Notes: generated by a model from the sequence alone, not told the origin. 57,823 nucleotides of DNA from an uncultured Luminiphilus sp. (GCA_938084055.1 CALKDK010000052.1:1-57823); one strand, 5' to 3'; shown: positions 9,796 to 19,179, counted from the stretch's first letter. Made by a program: numbers and translations.

Positions 9796-10340
9796 CGATG
9801 TATCTCGGGGATATCGATGGCAAATAGATCGAGTACACGGGCTACGCTCTGGGTTACCAGCGCGTCGAGGGTTTCCGGTCGGGTATAAAAGGCAGGCACC
9901 GGGGGCGCAATGATGGCTCCCATCTCCGTGGCAGCCACCATATTGCGCAAATGGCCCAAATGCAGGGGTGTCTCACGCACCATGAGCACCAGGGGTCTAC
10001 GCTCCTTCAGAGCGACGTCCGCGGCACGGGTAAGGAGTGTCGACGTGACCCCCGACACGATCTCTCCCAGGGTGCGAATTGAACAGGGAGCGACCAGCAT
10101 GCCCTGATTACGAAATGAGCCGCTGGCAATTGACGCTCCGACATTTTTTATTGGGTGCCAGACATCAGCCAGCGCCCGGAGATCCTCAACGGAAAGATCG
10201 ACCTCGTGATGTACCGTCAGCTCTGCTGAACGGGACATGACCAGATGCGTTTCCACAGGCAATGGGGCCAGAAGCTCTAGAGCCCTGACACCATACTGAA
10301 CCCCTGAGGCCCCACTGATTCCGATGATTAACCGATCCAC
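9780..10340 (-). CDS. ubiX: Flavin prenyltransferase UbiX
   Basis: A 186-residue flavoprotein that joins dimethylallyl phosphate to FMN to make the prenylated flavin used by the UbiD decarboxylase in ubiquinone synthesis. The N-terminal GISGASG (7-13) binds the flavin phosphate. [17 protein letters not shown] and the C-terminal [13 protein letters not shown] and [17 protein letters not shown] segments are family hallmarks. Length is normal. It lies 17 bases after the stop of the zinc-type receptor and overlaps the MFS gene, so it may share that transcript even though the roles look unrelated. Confidence 0.94.
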   Translation of the reverse strand: MDRLIIGISGASGVQYGVRALELLAPLPVETHLVMSRSAELTVHHEVDLSVEDLRALADVWHPIKNVGASIASGSFRNQGMLVAPCSIRTLGEIVSGVTSTLLTRAADVALKERRPLVLMVRETPLHLGHLRNMVAATEMGAIIAPPVPAFYTRPETLDALVTQSVARVLDLFAIDIPEIHRWTES

Positions 10341-10357
10341 CCTCCCAGTGTAACGCC

Positions 10358-12466
10358 TCAGAACTCCATTCGAACACCTACATTGAAGGATCGGCCTGGC
10401 TCAGGGGCATATTCACGCAGTACTGACGTGCTCAGCCGAATCTCCTCGTCGCGTATGTTATTTAGGGCCGCCGTCAGCGTGACCTGAACGTCACTGAACA
10501 CCAGCTGCCACTCACCCCCTACGTCCCAACGCGTCCAACTGGCCGTGGCCTCCTCGTTCTCACCCGGTCGGTCCTGACTGTCTGCTGCGGTCAGGCGCGT
10601 GTAATAACGTGCCGCAGGCTGCTCCCAGATCAGACCCAACGCCCCGGAGAGCGGGGGTAACCTGGGCACATCGCTCCCGTCCCCCAGTTCACCCCGGGTG
10701 AGATCAACCTGAGCCTCAACCAACATACGTCCGCCCGCGGTCTCCCACACATTCCAGTCAGCATCCAGCTCAATTCCCACGAATTCGGCGGAGCTCTGGT
10801 CATAGCGTCGCACCGGCGTCTCACCGACTTCTAGCCCGGTGCTGGCCAGATTGATGAAATTGTCGAAGTCGTTGTAGTAGGCCGCGAAGCGCAGAGACTG
10901 CCTATCACCGTGAAGGGACAGGCCGACGTCAATATTGAGGCTCTCTTCGGTATCGAGCTCGACGTCGCCAAGCTCAATGGCTGCAGTCGCCGCATGGGTG
11001 ACCCACATTGAGGGCCCCGTATTGCCATAGTTGGAGTACAGTTCCTCGACGCTGGGTGCACGCTCCGACCGTGACAAAGTAGCCGACAGATGCCAGGTAT
11101 CAGTGAACTCATACAGCGCACCGATTGCGGCGGAGAAACTGTCATACTCCTTTGACGGCGCCACGCCGTCCTGCGGGGTGAGTTCGTCGCGATCGAAGCG
11201 AAACCCTCCCTCCAGTTGTAACGACCCATTGTGCCAGTCCTCCACCAAAAACAACCCAAAACGCGAGATATCGGTGGGCGGGACAAACGCCTCCTCACCG
11301 ACAGCGCTGAATTCAGTCTCACTGACCTGAAGCCCCAGCACACCATGCATTTCGCCAATCGGGCTGTGCACCAGCTCCAGGCGACCTTCTACGGCATCGC
11401 TGGTGTAGACGGTGCCCACTTCCACGCCCTCAAATTCCGTGTGTTCGTATTCAGTCAGCGACACCACTCCTGAGAAACGACGGATGCCAGGCAAGGGCTC
11501 ATCGAGTTGTAAACGAACGTCATAGCGCGTCTGCTCCATATCGAGGCGGATGGTCTCTTCCTCCTCTTCGCCATGGTCGTCGTGATCGTCTTCATGATCA
11601 TCGTCGTGGTCGTCTTCATGATCATCGTCGTCGTGGTCGTCCTCCTCATGATCATCGGCGTGGTCGTCATCGTCATGACCAGGGTGTCCGTGACTCCCCT
11701 CGGGCAGTCCGTACTCGTTCTCCTGCTGATTGACGGAAACACCAAAAAAGCCGCCCTCGAAGTGAACAGCAAGGCCGAGGGTGCCCGCGGACGCCTGGGC
11801 GTCGGTATTGGGCAAGAAATCAGCTCCATCCGAACCTGCACCTTCCGAAACTTCGAGGTTGTCGGTATCCCTGAACAGGGCATCGGCATGCAATGCAACC
11901 GGACCAAACGCAGTATCAATGCGGAATGTTCCGGCATTACCGCTGCTGGCTCCGGTGTAACGGTAGTCCAAACCCCAGCGGGTTTCGTCAGGTAATTCCA
12001 TTGGAATGCGATTGTCCAAAACATTGATAACGCCACCAATTGCCCCGCCGCCGTATAGCAAGGTCGCGGGTCCTCGCAGGACCTCAATGCTGTCAGCGAG
12101 TAATGGCTCAACAGCAACCACATGGTCGGCGCTCAGTGAGGATGCATCCGCGCTTCGCGTGCCGTTTTGCAATGTCGTCACGCGGGGCCCAGACAGCCCC
12201 CGGATCACGGGTTGACCAACGCCCGGTCCAAAGCTGGCGTTGTGAACGCCGGGCAGTTGAGCAAGGGTTTCTCCCAGAGTGGCAACAGCCTCTCTGGCGA
12301 GCTCTTGCCCCGTCAACACAGTTACCGGCAGGCTGGTTTCAGTTGCCGTCTGATGGATCGGCAGCGTGACCAATACGTGCTCCATAGGGTTGACCGCGTC
12401 ATCCGCTAAAGCGCTGGACAGGGCTACGCTGACACCCAGGGTCAGGGTGGTTTTCTTGAAATTCAT
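10358..12466 (-). CDS. TonB-dependent receptor, ZnuD-like, with His/Asp-rich loop
   Basis: A 702-residue outer-membrane receptor. After a signal peptide (SALADD) comes a plug domain with [21 protein letters not shown] and [21 protein letters not shown], then a beta-barrel ending in NVGVRMEF with terminal Phe. Residues about 258-299 form a loop made almost only of His, Asp and Glu ([11 protein letters not shown], then DDHEDDHDD). Such loops occur in ZnuD-type zinc receptors, so zinc or another divalent metal is the likely cargo; this is inference. The zinc-chaperone-like gene lies just upstream on the same strand. No Zur box was recognised between them. Confidence 0.88.
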   Translation of the reverse strand: MNFKKTTLTLGVSVALSSALADDAVNPMEHVLVTLPIHQTATETSLPVTVLTGQELAREAVATLGETLAQLPGVHNASFGPGVGQPVIRGLSGPRVTTLQNGTRSADASSLSADHVVAVEPLLADSIEVLRGPATLLYGGGAIGGVINVLDNRIPMELPDETRWGLDYRYTGASSGNAGTFRIDTAFGPVALHADALFRDTDNLEVSEGAGSDGADFLPNTDAQASAGTLGLAVHFEGGFFGVSVNQQENEYGLPEGSHGHPGHDDDDHADDHEEDDHDDDDHEDDHDDDHEDDHDDHGEEEEETIRLDMEQTRYDVRLQLDEPLPGIRRFSGVVSLTEYEHTEFEGVEVGTVYTSDAVEGRLELVHSPIGEMHGVLGLQVSETEFSAVGEEAFVPPTDISRFGLFLVEDWHNGSLQLEGGFRFDRDELTPQDGVAPSKEYDSFSAAIGALYEFTDTWHLSATLSRSERAPSVEELYSNYGNTGPSMWVTHAATAAIELGDVELDTEESLNIDVGLSLHGDRQSLRFAAYYNDFDNFINLASTGLEVGETPVRRYDQSSAEFVGIELDADWNVWETAGGRMLVEAQVDLTRGELGDGSDVPRLPPLSGALGLIWEQPAARYYTRLTAADSQDRPGENEEATASWTRWDVGGEWQLVFSDVQVTLTAALNNIRDEEIRLSTSVLREYAPEPGRSFNVGVRMEF
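11571..11693. repeat. Imperfect in-frame tandem repeat encoding the His/Asp loop
   Basis: Three to four imperfect copies of a 24-27 base unit, each containing GGTCGTCTTCATGATCA or a close variant on the plus strand. All steps are multiples of three, so changes in copy number would alter the length of the metal-binding loop of the receptor without breaking the frame. Confidence 0.75.
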
Positions 12467-12528
12467 CTCAATCTCCCAAAAAAAGACATACGCAAGCCAC
12501 GGGAGTGGCCACGGTTGTGTGACTTTTT

Positions 12529-12831
12529 TCAGGCTATCGGTGGGTCTCGATTACCGCTCGCGCAGTAGTGTGGGACGGGCAAGTCAAGCTTGGTAGCGGC
12601 ACTTTCGGGGGTCTTGTGGTCCGCAATCGGCACACTGTGCAGGGCCGTTGCCATTGGCAAATCGTGGGCGTGAAGGCACACGTCACAATGGGCGGCTTCA
12701 TTAACACCGTGCCAGTGGTCTGCAGAAACAACCTGGAGCGACAGCAGGGCAAGGAGGGCAACAGCCAACGTCCAGCGGGCTCTAACCATCCCTGAGGCAC
12801 TGGCGGGACTGAAAGCACAGACTTTCATCAT
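12529..12831 (-). CDS. Small exported His/Cys-rich protein, zinc-uptake chaperone-like
   Basis: A 100-residue protein with a hydrophobic leader (WTLAVALLALLSLQVVSA) followed by a metal-binding-looking cluster, HWHGVNEAAHCDVCLHAHD, and further His and Cys residues. Small periplasmic proteins of this pattern are annotated in gammaproteobacteria as zinc chaperones of zinc uptake systems; I assign it on pattern and context only. The ATG overlaps the stop of the SnoaL-like gene as ATGA, and the zinc-type TonB receptor follows 62 bases later. An in-frame ATG 14 codons on lacks a ribosome site. Confidence 0.65.
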   Translation of the reverse strand: MMKVCAFSPASASGMVRARWTLAVALLALLSLQVVSADHWHGVNEAAHCDVCLHAHDLPMATALHSVPIADHKTPESAATKLDLPVPHYCASGNRDPPIA

Positions 12832-13223
12832 TGGGCCGCCTGACCCTGCATCTGCTGGAGCATTACCATCATTTTCCCGTGCACCGTATTGATCGCCTTC
12901 AATGGACGAACCATAACCTTGAATTCGGTGATGCGCCCATCGCGCATTGTAATCATATCAATACCATTGATGTGAACACCTTCGATAACACACTCGAACT
13001 CAAAAACCCCGTGCTCGCCCTCGACCACGCGGCGGGTGTAACGAAATCCCTCGTTAAAAACGCTGGCTGCTGCTGTAAGGTAGGCATGGGAAACAGGCCG
13101 CCCACACTGGGGCGTATGCACAACGGGGGACCAGAACACACAGTCAGGATCGAGCAGGTCCCACAAGCCATCATGGCTCCCGGTCTCCATCATTGCCAAC
13201 CAACGCTCAAACCCTTCTGACAT
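12828..13223 (-). CDS. SnoaL-like (NTF2-fold) protein
   Basis: The 131 residues fit the NTF2-like cone fold: an N-terminal helix with FERWLAMMETGSHDGLWDLLDPDCVFWSPV, then the strands VVEGEHGVFEFECVIEGVHINGIDMITMRDGRITEFKV arranged as in SnoaL-like domains. These are small enzymes or binding proteins of very diverse function, so no reaction is proposed. The C-terminal tail (MMVMLQQMQGQAAQ) is Met/Gln-rich. Its stop is fused as ATGA to the zinc-chaperone-like start. It is the first gene of the minus-strand group that runs on through the receptor and ubiX. Confidence 0.75.
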   Translation of the reverse strand: MSEGFERWLAMMETGSHDGLWDLLDPDCVFWSPVVHTPQCGRPVSHAYLTAAASVFNEGFRYTRRVVEGEHGVFEFECVIEGVHINGIDMITMRDGRITEFKVMVRPLKAINTVHGKMMVMLQQMQGQAAQ

Positions 13224-13300
13224 AGCACCTCCGCGAGGCGAACTTTAACAGCTTTGCTTGGGAAGAAAAGAGGCGCTGGCCTTACGCCCGACAATACGGG

Positions 13301-14341
13301 ATGATCTTGTCCATGATGGGCCTTGAGCAATACATTCCAGCGCTTTCCACCATCGTCGTGGGTGGGATGGCTTTCCTGGTGCTGGGCCGCCTTGCCCAGC
13401 GCGGCACGCCCAGCGATGGGCGATCGCTGGCATTCCAACTCATCTTCTGGGCCGCCGGGCTCTCTTTGCTGGTGGCACTCATCGTTGCGCTACCACTGGA
13501 TGCTGCGGTTCGGGGCCAGATTCTCAGTCTCTTGGGTGTCGTACTGACAGCCATCATTGCACTGTCCTCAACGACCTTTGTCTCCAACGCCATGGCCGGC
13601 ATCATGCTGCAGGCCACGCGCCCCTTTAAACCCGGGGATTTTGTATTGGTGGATGGGGTTTTTGGACGCGTCACCCGCCGCTCATTGGTCAGCACCCGCA
13701 TCCAGACAGAGACCCGGGACTTTACCACTCTGCCCAACCTGCTACTGGTAACTCATCCGATCACGGTTCAGCACCGTGAAGGCACCATCATTCAGGCAGA
13801 AGTGTCCCTCGGGTACGATGTTCACCACACCATCGCTGAACGGGAACTTCTGACATCAGCCGAAGCCGCCGGGCTGAATGATCCCTACGTGCTGGTGGTG
13901 GAACTGCTCGATCATGCCGTGGTGTACCGCGCAGCAGGATTTCTCGAAGATGTGGTTAATCCCCTCACAGCGAGAAGCCGGCTGCGCCGCAAAATGCTCG
14001 ACCAACTCCACGGCGCCGGTCTCGAAATTGCCTCCCCCGCCATCGTCGCCCAACGCCAGCAGCCGGGGGATACACAAACCTTGCCCACACGAGCCGTCCT
14101 ACAAAAATCTGACCGTACTGACGAGACGCCGGAGGCGAAGATATTTGACAGCGCCAACGCAGCCGCGAGTGAGGAAGCCCTCAAGGAGGAAATTCGAGAG
14201 TTGCACGCCGCGATTGACGCGCAACGGGGAAAAATCAAGGCGCTACCCGGTGACGAACGCAGTAGCGAGGAGCGTGTGCTTGAGGGCCTGCAGCGAAAAC
14301 TAGAGTGGCTGGAGTCGCGCACCTCACCGGAAACGGAGTAG
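13301..14341 (+). CDS. Mechanosensitive ion channel, MscS family
   Basis: A 346-residue inner-membrane protein. Three hydrophobic segments occupy about residues 8-95, the third being the pore-like TAIIALSSTTFVSNAMAGIML. The conserved RPFKPGDFVLVDGVFGRV beta domain and the TLPNLLLVTHPITVQHR segment follow. This is the core of small-conductance MscS channels, which release solutes on osmotic downshock. The C-terminal ~80 residues are charged and predicted helical (EEALKEEIRELHAAIDAQRGK), unlike E. coli MscS. A second ATG at 13313 would drop four residues. It diverges from the SnoaL-like gene. Confidence 0.87.
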   Translation: MILSMMGLEQYIPALSTIVVGGMAFLVLGRLAQRGTPSDGRSLAFQLIFWAAGLSLLVALIVALPLDAAVRGQILSLLGVVLTAIIALSSTTFVSNAMAGIMLQATRPFKPGDFVLVDGVFGRVTRRSLVSTRIQTETRDFTTLPNLLLVTHPITVQHREGTIIQAEVSLGYDVHHTIAERELLTSAEAAGLNDPYVLVVELLDHAVVYRAAGFLEDVVNPLTARSRLRRKMLDQLHGAGLEIASPAIVAQRQQPGDTQTLPTRAVLQKSDRTDETPEAKIFDSANAAASEEALKEEIRELHAAIDAQRGKIKALPGDERSSEERVLEGLQRKLEWLESRTSPETE

Positions 14342-14345
14342 GCGC

Positions 14346-14681
14346 TCAAATACCCGGTTGGGTCTGCAGATCACGAATGGCCTGTTCACGCTGCTCATAG
14401 GCACCCTGCCCCCTGAGCCTCTCAGAATCGCGCACCCGTTGTCTGAACCGACGCTGGCGATGCTTGCGGACCAACGCCTCAAACCGCTGCGGCTCATGCT
14501 CACCGGCCAGCAAGGCATCGATTAACGCAATATCAATACCCAGCCGATAGGCGATGCGCGTCGGCCGGATACGGTAGGCATGGAACTCTGCAACCAATTC
14601 AATCTGGCGTGCTACGGGCAGCTGGCAGTCGCAGCTGTAGCCGTAGGGCGGGCAGGGTGATCGCGTGTCCTTCGTACTCAT
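14346..14681 (-). CDS. Conserved hypothetical protein with Cys-rich N-terminus
   Basis: About 111 residues. The N-terminus has a compact Cys motif (SPCPPYGYSCDCQLP); the rest is Arg-rich and helical (FEALVRKHRQRRFRQRVRDSERLRGQGAYEQREQ), which would suit nucleic-acid or membrane-surface binding. The open frame runs further upstream to 14888, but that part has no protein-like character, and the ATG at 14681 gives a sensible start. I do not recognise a characterised family. It converges on the MscS gene with four bases between the stops. Confidence 0.6.
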   Translation of the reverse strand: MSTKDTRSPCPPYGYSCDCQLPVARQIELVAEFHAYRIRPTRIAYRLGIDIALIDALLAGEHEPQRFEALVRKHRQRRFRQRVRDSERLRGQGAYEQREQAIRDLQTQPGI

Positions 14682-14826
14682 ATCGGTACTTATAGCAGGG
14701 GGGCTCGTCGCTGCAAAGTCGCCGGGACGCTTGCGGGGTGATAATAGGCTTTGGTGACTGGTTATGAGACTAGCCCACAACACGGGGGACCCATAAGCCA
14801 ACGCGACATGCGACACTAGCGCGCGA

Positions 14827-14840
14827 CGTGATCGATCACG
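14827..14840. promoter_or_regulatory. Perfect 14-bp palindrome, possible operator
   Basis: CGTGATC followed by GATCACG forms a perfect dyad 37 bases before the GTG start of the phosphodiesterase gene. It is followed at once by CATAAATAAA, which could serve as a -10 region, so a bound protein would block or aid that promoter. No regulator is identified. Confidence 0.45.
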
Positions 14841-14877
14841 CATAAATAAACCAGCTCGGAGGCCAGTACCCGATACC

Positions 14878-15816
14878 GTGAAACCCATATTGATTGCCCA
14901 CCGGGGCGCAAGTGGCTATCTGCCAGAACACACCCTGCCCGCGGTGGTGGCCGCACACGTCATGGGTGCCGACTACATTGAACAGGACATCGTGCTGTCA
15001 CGGGATGCCATACCGCTGGTATTGCATGATATCTACCTCGAAACCACAACCGATGTGGCAGTCAAGTTTCCGGGGCGAAATCGCTCTGACGGTCGCTTTT
15101 ATGCCGTTGACTTCGACCTTGAGGAGATCAAAACCCTCTCTGTCCATGAGCGTGTCAAGCCCTCCGGTACAGCGGTATTCGAAGGGCGCTTCCCGGTGGT
15201 CGATATGGCACTCCGCGTACCAACGCTCGCTGAGGAAATCACGCTCATAACTGGCCTTAACCGTTCACGTCATGGTTCGGCCGGCTACTACGTGGAAATG
15301 AAGGCGCCCGCTTTTCATTGGGACGCTGGACTGGATATTGCAGCGATCACGCTGGAGGTCCTGAGCCAGGCCGGGCTCAACACCCGTGACGCTCCGGTGT
15401 TTCTGCAATGCTTCGACCCCAGCACACTGCGCTATCTCAAAAATGAATTGCGGACGCCGCTGCCCCTGATTCAGTTGATCGGAGAAAATGACTGGAACGA
15501 TCCCCCGGGAATCGACTTTGAGGCCTTGCGCACTGATCATGGCCTTCAGGAAATTGCCGGCTTTGCCAAGGGCATCGGGCCGTGGATACCCCAGCTTTTT
15601 GAGGAGGACGGGGTTACCCCCGGCAGGCTGGTCGGTGCTGCCCACGATCACGGTCTTTTGGTACATACCTATACCCTGCGGGCTGATAACCTAGAGGCGG
15701 GCTTTCAAACCTTTGAAGGCCTGCAAACCGGTGTATTTTCCGGAGCGAACGTCGACGGCGTGTTCAGCGACTTTCCCGACCTGACCCGTCAATTTATTGA
15801 TGCAATGGGGCGCTGA
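14878..15816 (+). CDS. Glycerophosphodiester phosphodiesterase, GlpQ-like
   Basis: A 312-residue GDPD-family enzyme that splits glycerophosphodiesters into glycerol-3-phosphate and an alcohol. The catalytic His8-Arg9 lie in IAHRGASGYLPEHT, with YIEQDIVLSRDAIPLVLHD following as the metal and second-His region. GlpQ-like features include the long insertion with TLAEEITLI and the late YVEMKAP strand. There is no signal peptide, unlike periplasmic GlpQ, so it is probably cytoplasmic unless the start is wrong. The GTG at 14878 is the only plausible start; the nearest GGAGG lies unusually far upstream. Pyruvate kinase follows. Confidence 0.88.
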   Translation: MKPILIAHRGASGYLPEHTLPAVVAAHVMGADYIEQDIVLSRDAIPLVLHDIYLETTTDVAVKFPGRNRSDGRFYAVDFDLEEIKTLSVHERVKPSGTAVFEGRFPVVDMALRVPTLAEEITLITGLNRSRHGSAGYYVEMKAPAFHWDAGLDIAAITLEVLSQAGLNTRDAPVFLQCFDPSTLRYLKNELRTPLPLIQLIGENDWNDPPGIDFEALRTDHGLQEIAGFAKGIGPWIPQLFEEDGVTPGRLVGAAHDHGLLVHTYTLRADNLEAGFQTFEGLQTGVFSGANVDGVFSDFPDLTRQFIDAMGR

Positions 15817-15854
15817 TAGGATTGGGCAGCCCATCGACCAGCAGGAGTGGATCT

Positions 15855-17309
15855 TTGAAGCAGGGACCAAAAACCCATCGGCGCACAAAAATTGTCGCCA
15901 CTGTGGGCCCAGGTAGTGACAGCGAAGATATGCTGAACCGGTTGATCGCTGCCGGAGTCGATGTCTTCCGGCTCAACTTCAGCCATGGTGTGGGTTCGCA
16001 CCATGCCGACGTTGCAGCTCGCATTCGGCGCCAGGCCGGGTACGCAGGTCGCTACATTGGAATTCTTGCCGATCTTCAGGGCCCTAAAATCAGAATTGGT
16101 GGCTTTGCGGCTGGCGCCGTCGAACTCACCGCCGGGGATCCCTTTTGCCTGGATCTGGAAACCGCCGCCGATGGCGGTGACCAGCGCCGAGTGGGCGTGG
16201 AATACGCCGCTCTGCCCCAGCAAGTAGCCATGGATGATGTCCTGCTCCTTGACGACGGTAAATTGCGGCTGCGTGTTGATGACGTCTCGGCGACGGCGGT
16301 CGATTGCACCGTCATCACAGGAGGGCAGCTGTCCTCCAGAAAAGGTGTCAACAAGCTGGGCGGTGGGCTTGCCGCTCCGGCGCTGACGGATAAAGACCGT
16401 GCCGACATTGCCGCTATGGCTGAGATCGCGCCCGACTTTGTCGCCGTGTCATTTGTTTCGAGTCAGGACGATATCAACCTCGCCCGTTCCCTGCTTGCCG
16501 ATGTGGGCTTGGAACCGGCCATCATTGCCAAGATTGAGCGGGCTGAGGTGGTGGCAGACACCGATTTGCTGGACAGCATTATCAGGACAGCTGAAGGCGT
16601 GATGGTGGCGCGAGGTGACCTGGGTGTGGAGGTCGGAGACGCCCAACTGATCGGCATTCAGAAGGACCTTATTGCGCGCACGCGCCGACTCGACAGGCTG
16701 GTCATCACGGCCACCCAGATGATGGAATCGATGATCAGCAACCGTATGCCCACGCGTGCGGAAGTGTTTGATGTCGCCAACGCCGTGCTCGACGGTACCG
16801 ACGCTGTGATGTTGTCCGCCGAGACGGCGGTTGGGCAGTTTCCGGTTGAGGTGGTCACCGCCATGTCTGAAGCAGCACTGGGTGCCGAGGCACACCCGGT
16901 GGCGCGGACTTCCCGCTATCGACTGGATCGGGAGTTTGCCAGCGCCCAGGAGGCCATTGCGCTATCCGCAATGTACGGTGCCAACCATTTTTCGCAGGTA
17001 CGGGGTATCGCCACCCTGACCGAACGGGGTGTGACACCGACCATGATGTCCCGTTTGTCTTCTGGATTGCCAATATTCGGCCTAAGCCGACAAAACCAGA
17101 CGCTGCAAAGGCTTGCCTTGTGTCGGGGCGTCATCCCGCTGTACTTCGATGCCACCGCCTTTGCCGCGGAGGACATCGAAGGACGCGTTATGGAATTTCT
17201 TCTGGATGGCGGCTATTTACGCCGGGGCGACTACATGATGCTGACCATGGGGAGCACTATGGGCCAGACCGGCACTACGGACCTACTCAAGATATTGGCC
17301 GTTGAATAA
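15855..17309 (+). CDS. pyk: Pyruvate kinase
   Basis: The 484-residue enzyme makes pyruvate and ATP from phosphoenolpyruvate and ADP in the last glycolytic step. Hallmarks are RRTKIVATVGPGSDSED, FRLNFSHG, GGQLSSRKGVN, MVARGDLGVEV, and the signature around TATQMMESMISNRMPTRAE followed by GTDAVMLSAETAVG. I start at TTG 15855 because AGGAG lies seven bases before it; an earlier in-frame TTG at 15822 has no clear ribosome site. The downstream sequence contains a weak GCCC/GGGC hairpin at about 17310-17323 without a T run. Confidence 0.93.
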   Translation: MKQGPKTHRRTKIVATVGPGSDSEDMLNRLIAAGVDVFRLNFSHGVGSHHADVAARIRRQAGYAGRYIGILADLQGPKIRIGGFAAGAVELTAGDPFCLDLETAADGGDQRRVGVEYAALPQQVAMDDVLLLDDGKLRLRVDDVSATAVDCTVITGGQLSSRKGVNKLGGGLAAPALTDKDRADIAAMAEIAPDFVAVSFVSSQDDINLARSLLADVGLEPAIIAKIERAEVVADTDLLDSIIRTAEGVMVARGDLGVEVGDAQLIGIQKDLIARTRRLDRLVITATQMMESMISNRMPTRAEVFDVANAVLDGTDAVMLSAETAVGQFPVEVVTAMSEAALGAEAHPVARTSRYRLDREFASAQEAIALSAMYGANHFSQVRGIATLTERGVTPTMMSRLSSGLPIFGLSRQNQTLQRLALCRGVIPLYFDATAFAAEDIEGRVMEFLLDGGYLRRGDYMMLTMGSTMGQTGTTDLLKILAVE

Positions 17310-17511
17310 GCCCCGAAAAGGGCCAATAGTTTCAATAATTAATAAAATATTAAGCAAAACGGGCTTGAGCAAGTGCTACACTCCGTGTGTTGGTACATGA
17401 GTTATCCTATGGTTAGCCCTGTATCCCGACCGCGGGCAGGTCCCGTCACAACCTCGCCGCCAGGCTTTGGCCTGCTGGACGGGGGTAATTTTTGCAATAA
17501 AGGTACACTCA
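17310..17511 (+). promoter_or_regulatory. Long leader region before the cold-shock gene
   Basis: A non-coding stretch of about 200 bases between pyk and the cold-shock gene. It is AT-rich at its start (AATTAATAAAATATTAAG). It carries two small hairpins: GCGGG/CCCGT near 17430 and CAGGC-TTTG-GCCTG near 17461. Cold-shock genes often have a structured 5' leader that responds to temperature. A role here is inference; no clean promoter can be called. Confidence 0.35.
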
Positions 17512-17718
17512 ATGTCACAAGTTACAGGCACCGTAAAGTGGTTTAACGAAACCAAGGGTTACGGATTTATAGAACAGGAAGGCGGCCCCGACGTATTCGT
17601 CCACTTCAGTGCGATCCAGGGAGATGGTTTCAAAACCCTCCAGGATGGTCAGAAAGTCCAGTTTACGGTAGCAACGGGCCAGAAAGGCCCACAAGCTGAG
17701 AACGTGGTTCCTGCCTAA
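17512..17718 (+). CDS. Cold-shock domain protein
   Basis: A 68-residue single-domain Csp, an OB-fold protein that binds single-stranded RNA and DNA and melts RNA structure. RNP1 (KGYGFIEQ, from residue 15) and RNP2 (VFVHF, 28-32) are intact, and the start reads [14 protein letters not shown] as usual. The open frame extends upstream, but the standard Csp start [10 protein letters not shown] sets the ATG at 17512. A strong terminator follows 29 bases after the stop, so it is monocistronic. Confidence 0.95.
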   Translation: MSQVTGTVKWFNETKGYGFIEQEGGPDVFVHFSAIQGDGFKTLQDGQKVQFTVATGQKGPQAENVVPA

Positions 17719-17747
17719 CTCGGCGTAACAGGCTTAGTAAAGACAAA

Positions 17748-17772
17748 GGGGCTCATCTGAGCCCCTTTTTTT
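17748..17772 (+). terminator. Rho-independent terminator of the cold-shock gene
   Basis: GGGGCTCA, a two-base loop, then TGAGCCCC and seven T residues: a perfect 8-bp stem with a U tract on the plus strand. Confidence 0.93.
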
Positions 17773-17829
17773 CCGCTGCTGTCACGACGACCATCACAGG
17801 TCGCCTAAAGCGCTATTGTCGGATGGCGA

Positions 17830-19152
17830 CTAAATGTCTTTTGCCATTTCGCGTTGTCGCTCTTCCTCGCTGGCAATGTAGCGAATCCACTGTTTGGCAT
17901 ACTTTTCTGACCGGTCATCCTTAGCGGCATCACGGAACGCTTTCCTCGCGCTGTTGTAATCACCCAGATTGAAGTGGGCCATACCCAGGACCAGGCGAGC
18001 CGAGTCGGGACGTTTGACACCTCCCTTGGCGAGACCCTTTTTCACAGCGTCGATGGCCTTTTGATGCTGATCGCCGTCGAGATAGACGTTACCCAAACGA
18101 GTGTACAATTCACCCTTGTCTGAAAGCTCCGCCGCCCGCTCCATGCTGGGGATAGCCTTGGCTGTCTCCTGAGCCTGCCGCCAGGCACTGCCGGCCAGCT
18201 CATAATTCTTGGATTTCTCCTCCACCAGCTCGGTTTCGAAACCCTTTTGCATCACCAGTGCGGCGGGGTAGGGAACTTCCGCATTGAGGTATAGGTATGC
18301 CAGCTGAACGATCTCAGAACTCCGGTCAAACAAGTCCTGCTGGTAGGCCGTTTCCAACATGGCCAACTGCCGAGGCTCATCTTTCTTTTCGCCGTATAGG
18401 TGAGAGGCCTGCACCCAGTATTGCTTCTTGGGGTAATACTCGATCAGTGTGTACAGTGTTACCAGGGCGTTGTCGTAATCTTCCTTGTCGAAATAAAGGA
18501 ACCGTGCCAGGTTATACCACTGCTCCTTGGGCAACTTACCCTCGGTCTCATACATTGAGATTGCAGTTTCCACATTTTTCAATGCGCTATCGTAATCCTT
18601 CAGCTGGTAGTAACCCTGAGCCAGCAAAATGTAAGCAGTGGCATTGGGTTTATCGGACAGTTCGAACCACTCCAGAAGTGCTTTGATGCCAGGCTGCCAC
18701 TGCTCCTGAACGAAATACAGCTGGGCGACCGTGAACTTGGTGTTGATCTCCATGGCCAAGGGGATGTCCGGCTGTGCAACAACCTCCCGGTAGTATCTCA
18801 GCGCACCGCTATAATCTTCGACGGAATAACGCAGGAACGCATACAGGTTGTAGACGTTGGCGAGTTCATAGCTGTTCAGGGCGCGTTTACCCTCGCCGGC
18901 AATCATCTGATCGAGCACCTGCTGGGCGCCAGCATAATCCTTGGCTTCGGCGAAGGTCTGGGCCTCTGCCAGCTTTTCATAAACCTTGTTCCGCAGTGCC
19001 GGGGTGCGGCGGGTCTCGCGTTCTTTCTTGGCATCTGAGTTGCCCTGCGCCTGCACACTTGCCACAAAGCCCAATGAGCCAGACTGGTCGACAACGACAC
19101 CCACTACAGTGAACGCCATGGTAAGAAAAGCGGTGCTGAAAAATCGCTTCAT
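17830..19152 (-). CDS. Exported TPR protein of the TonB operon
   Basis: The 440-residue protein has an N-terminal signal (ending near SVQAQ) and then helical repeats through the whole length. Examples are KVYEKLAEAQTFAEAKDYAGA, YILLAQGYYQLKDYDSALKNVETA and GMAHFNLGDYNSARKAFRDA, typical of tetratricopeptide units that hold protein partners. It is the last gene of the TonB group, 27 bases after tonB. TPR proteins of this kind accompany TtpC-type TonB systems and are likely periplasmic assembly or contact factors; its exact role is unknown. Confidence 0.83.
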   Translation of the reverse strand: MKRFFSTAFLTMAFTVVGVVVDQSGSLGFVASVQAQGNSDAKKERETRRTPALRNKVYEKLAEAQTFAEAKDYAGAQQVLDQMIAGEGKRALNSYELANVYNLYAFLRYSVEDYSGALRYYREVVAQPDIPLAMEINTKFTVAQLYFVQEQWQPGIKALLEWFELSDKPNATAYILLAQGYYQLKDYDSALKNVETAISMYETEGKLPKEQWYNLARFLYFDKEDYDNALVTLYTLIEYYPKKQYWVQASHLYGEKKDEPRQLAMLETAYQQDLFDRSSEIVQLAYLYLNAEVPYPAALVMQKGFETELVEEKSKNYELAGSAWRQAQETAKAIPSMERAAELSDKGELYTRLGNVYLDGDQHQKAIDAVKKGLAKGGVKRPDSARLVLGMAHFNLGDYNSARKAFRDAAKDDRSEKYAKQWIRYIASEEERQREMAKDI

Positions 19153-19179
19153 AATTGTGATGCCCTACCTTTTAGAACC

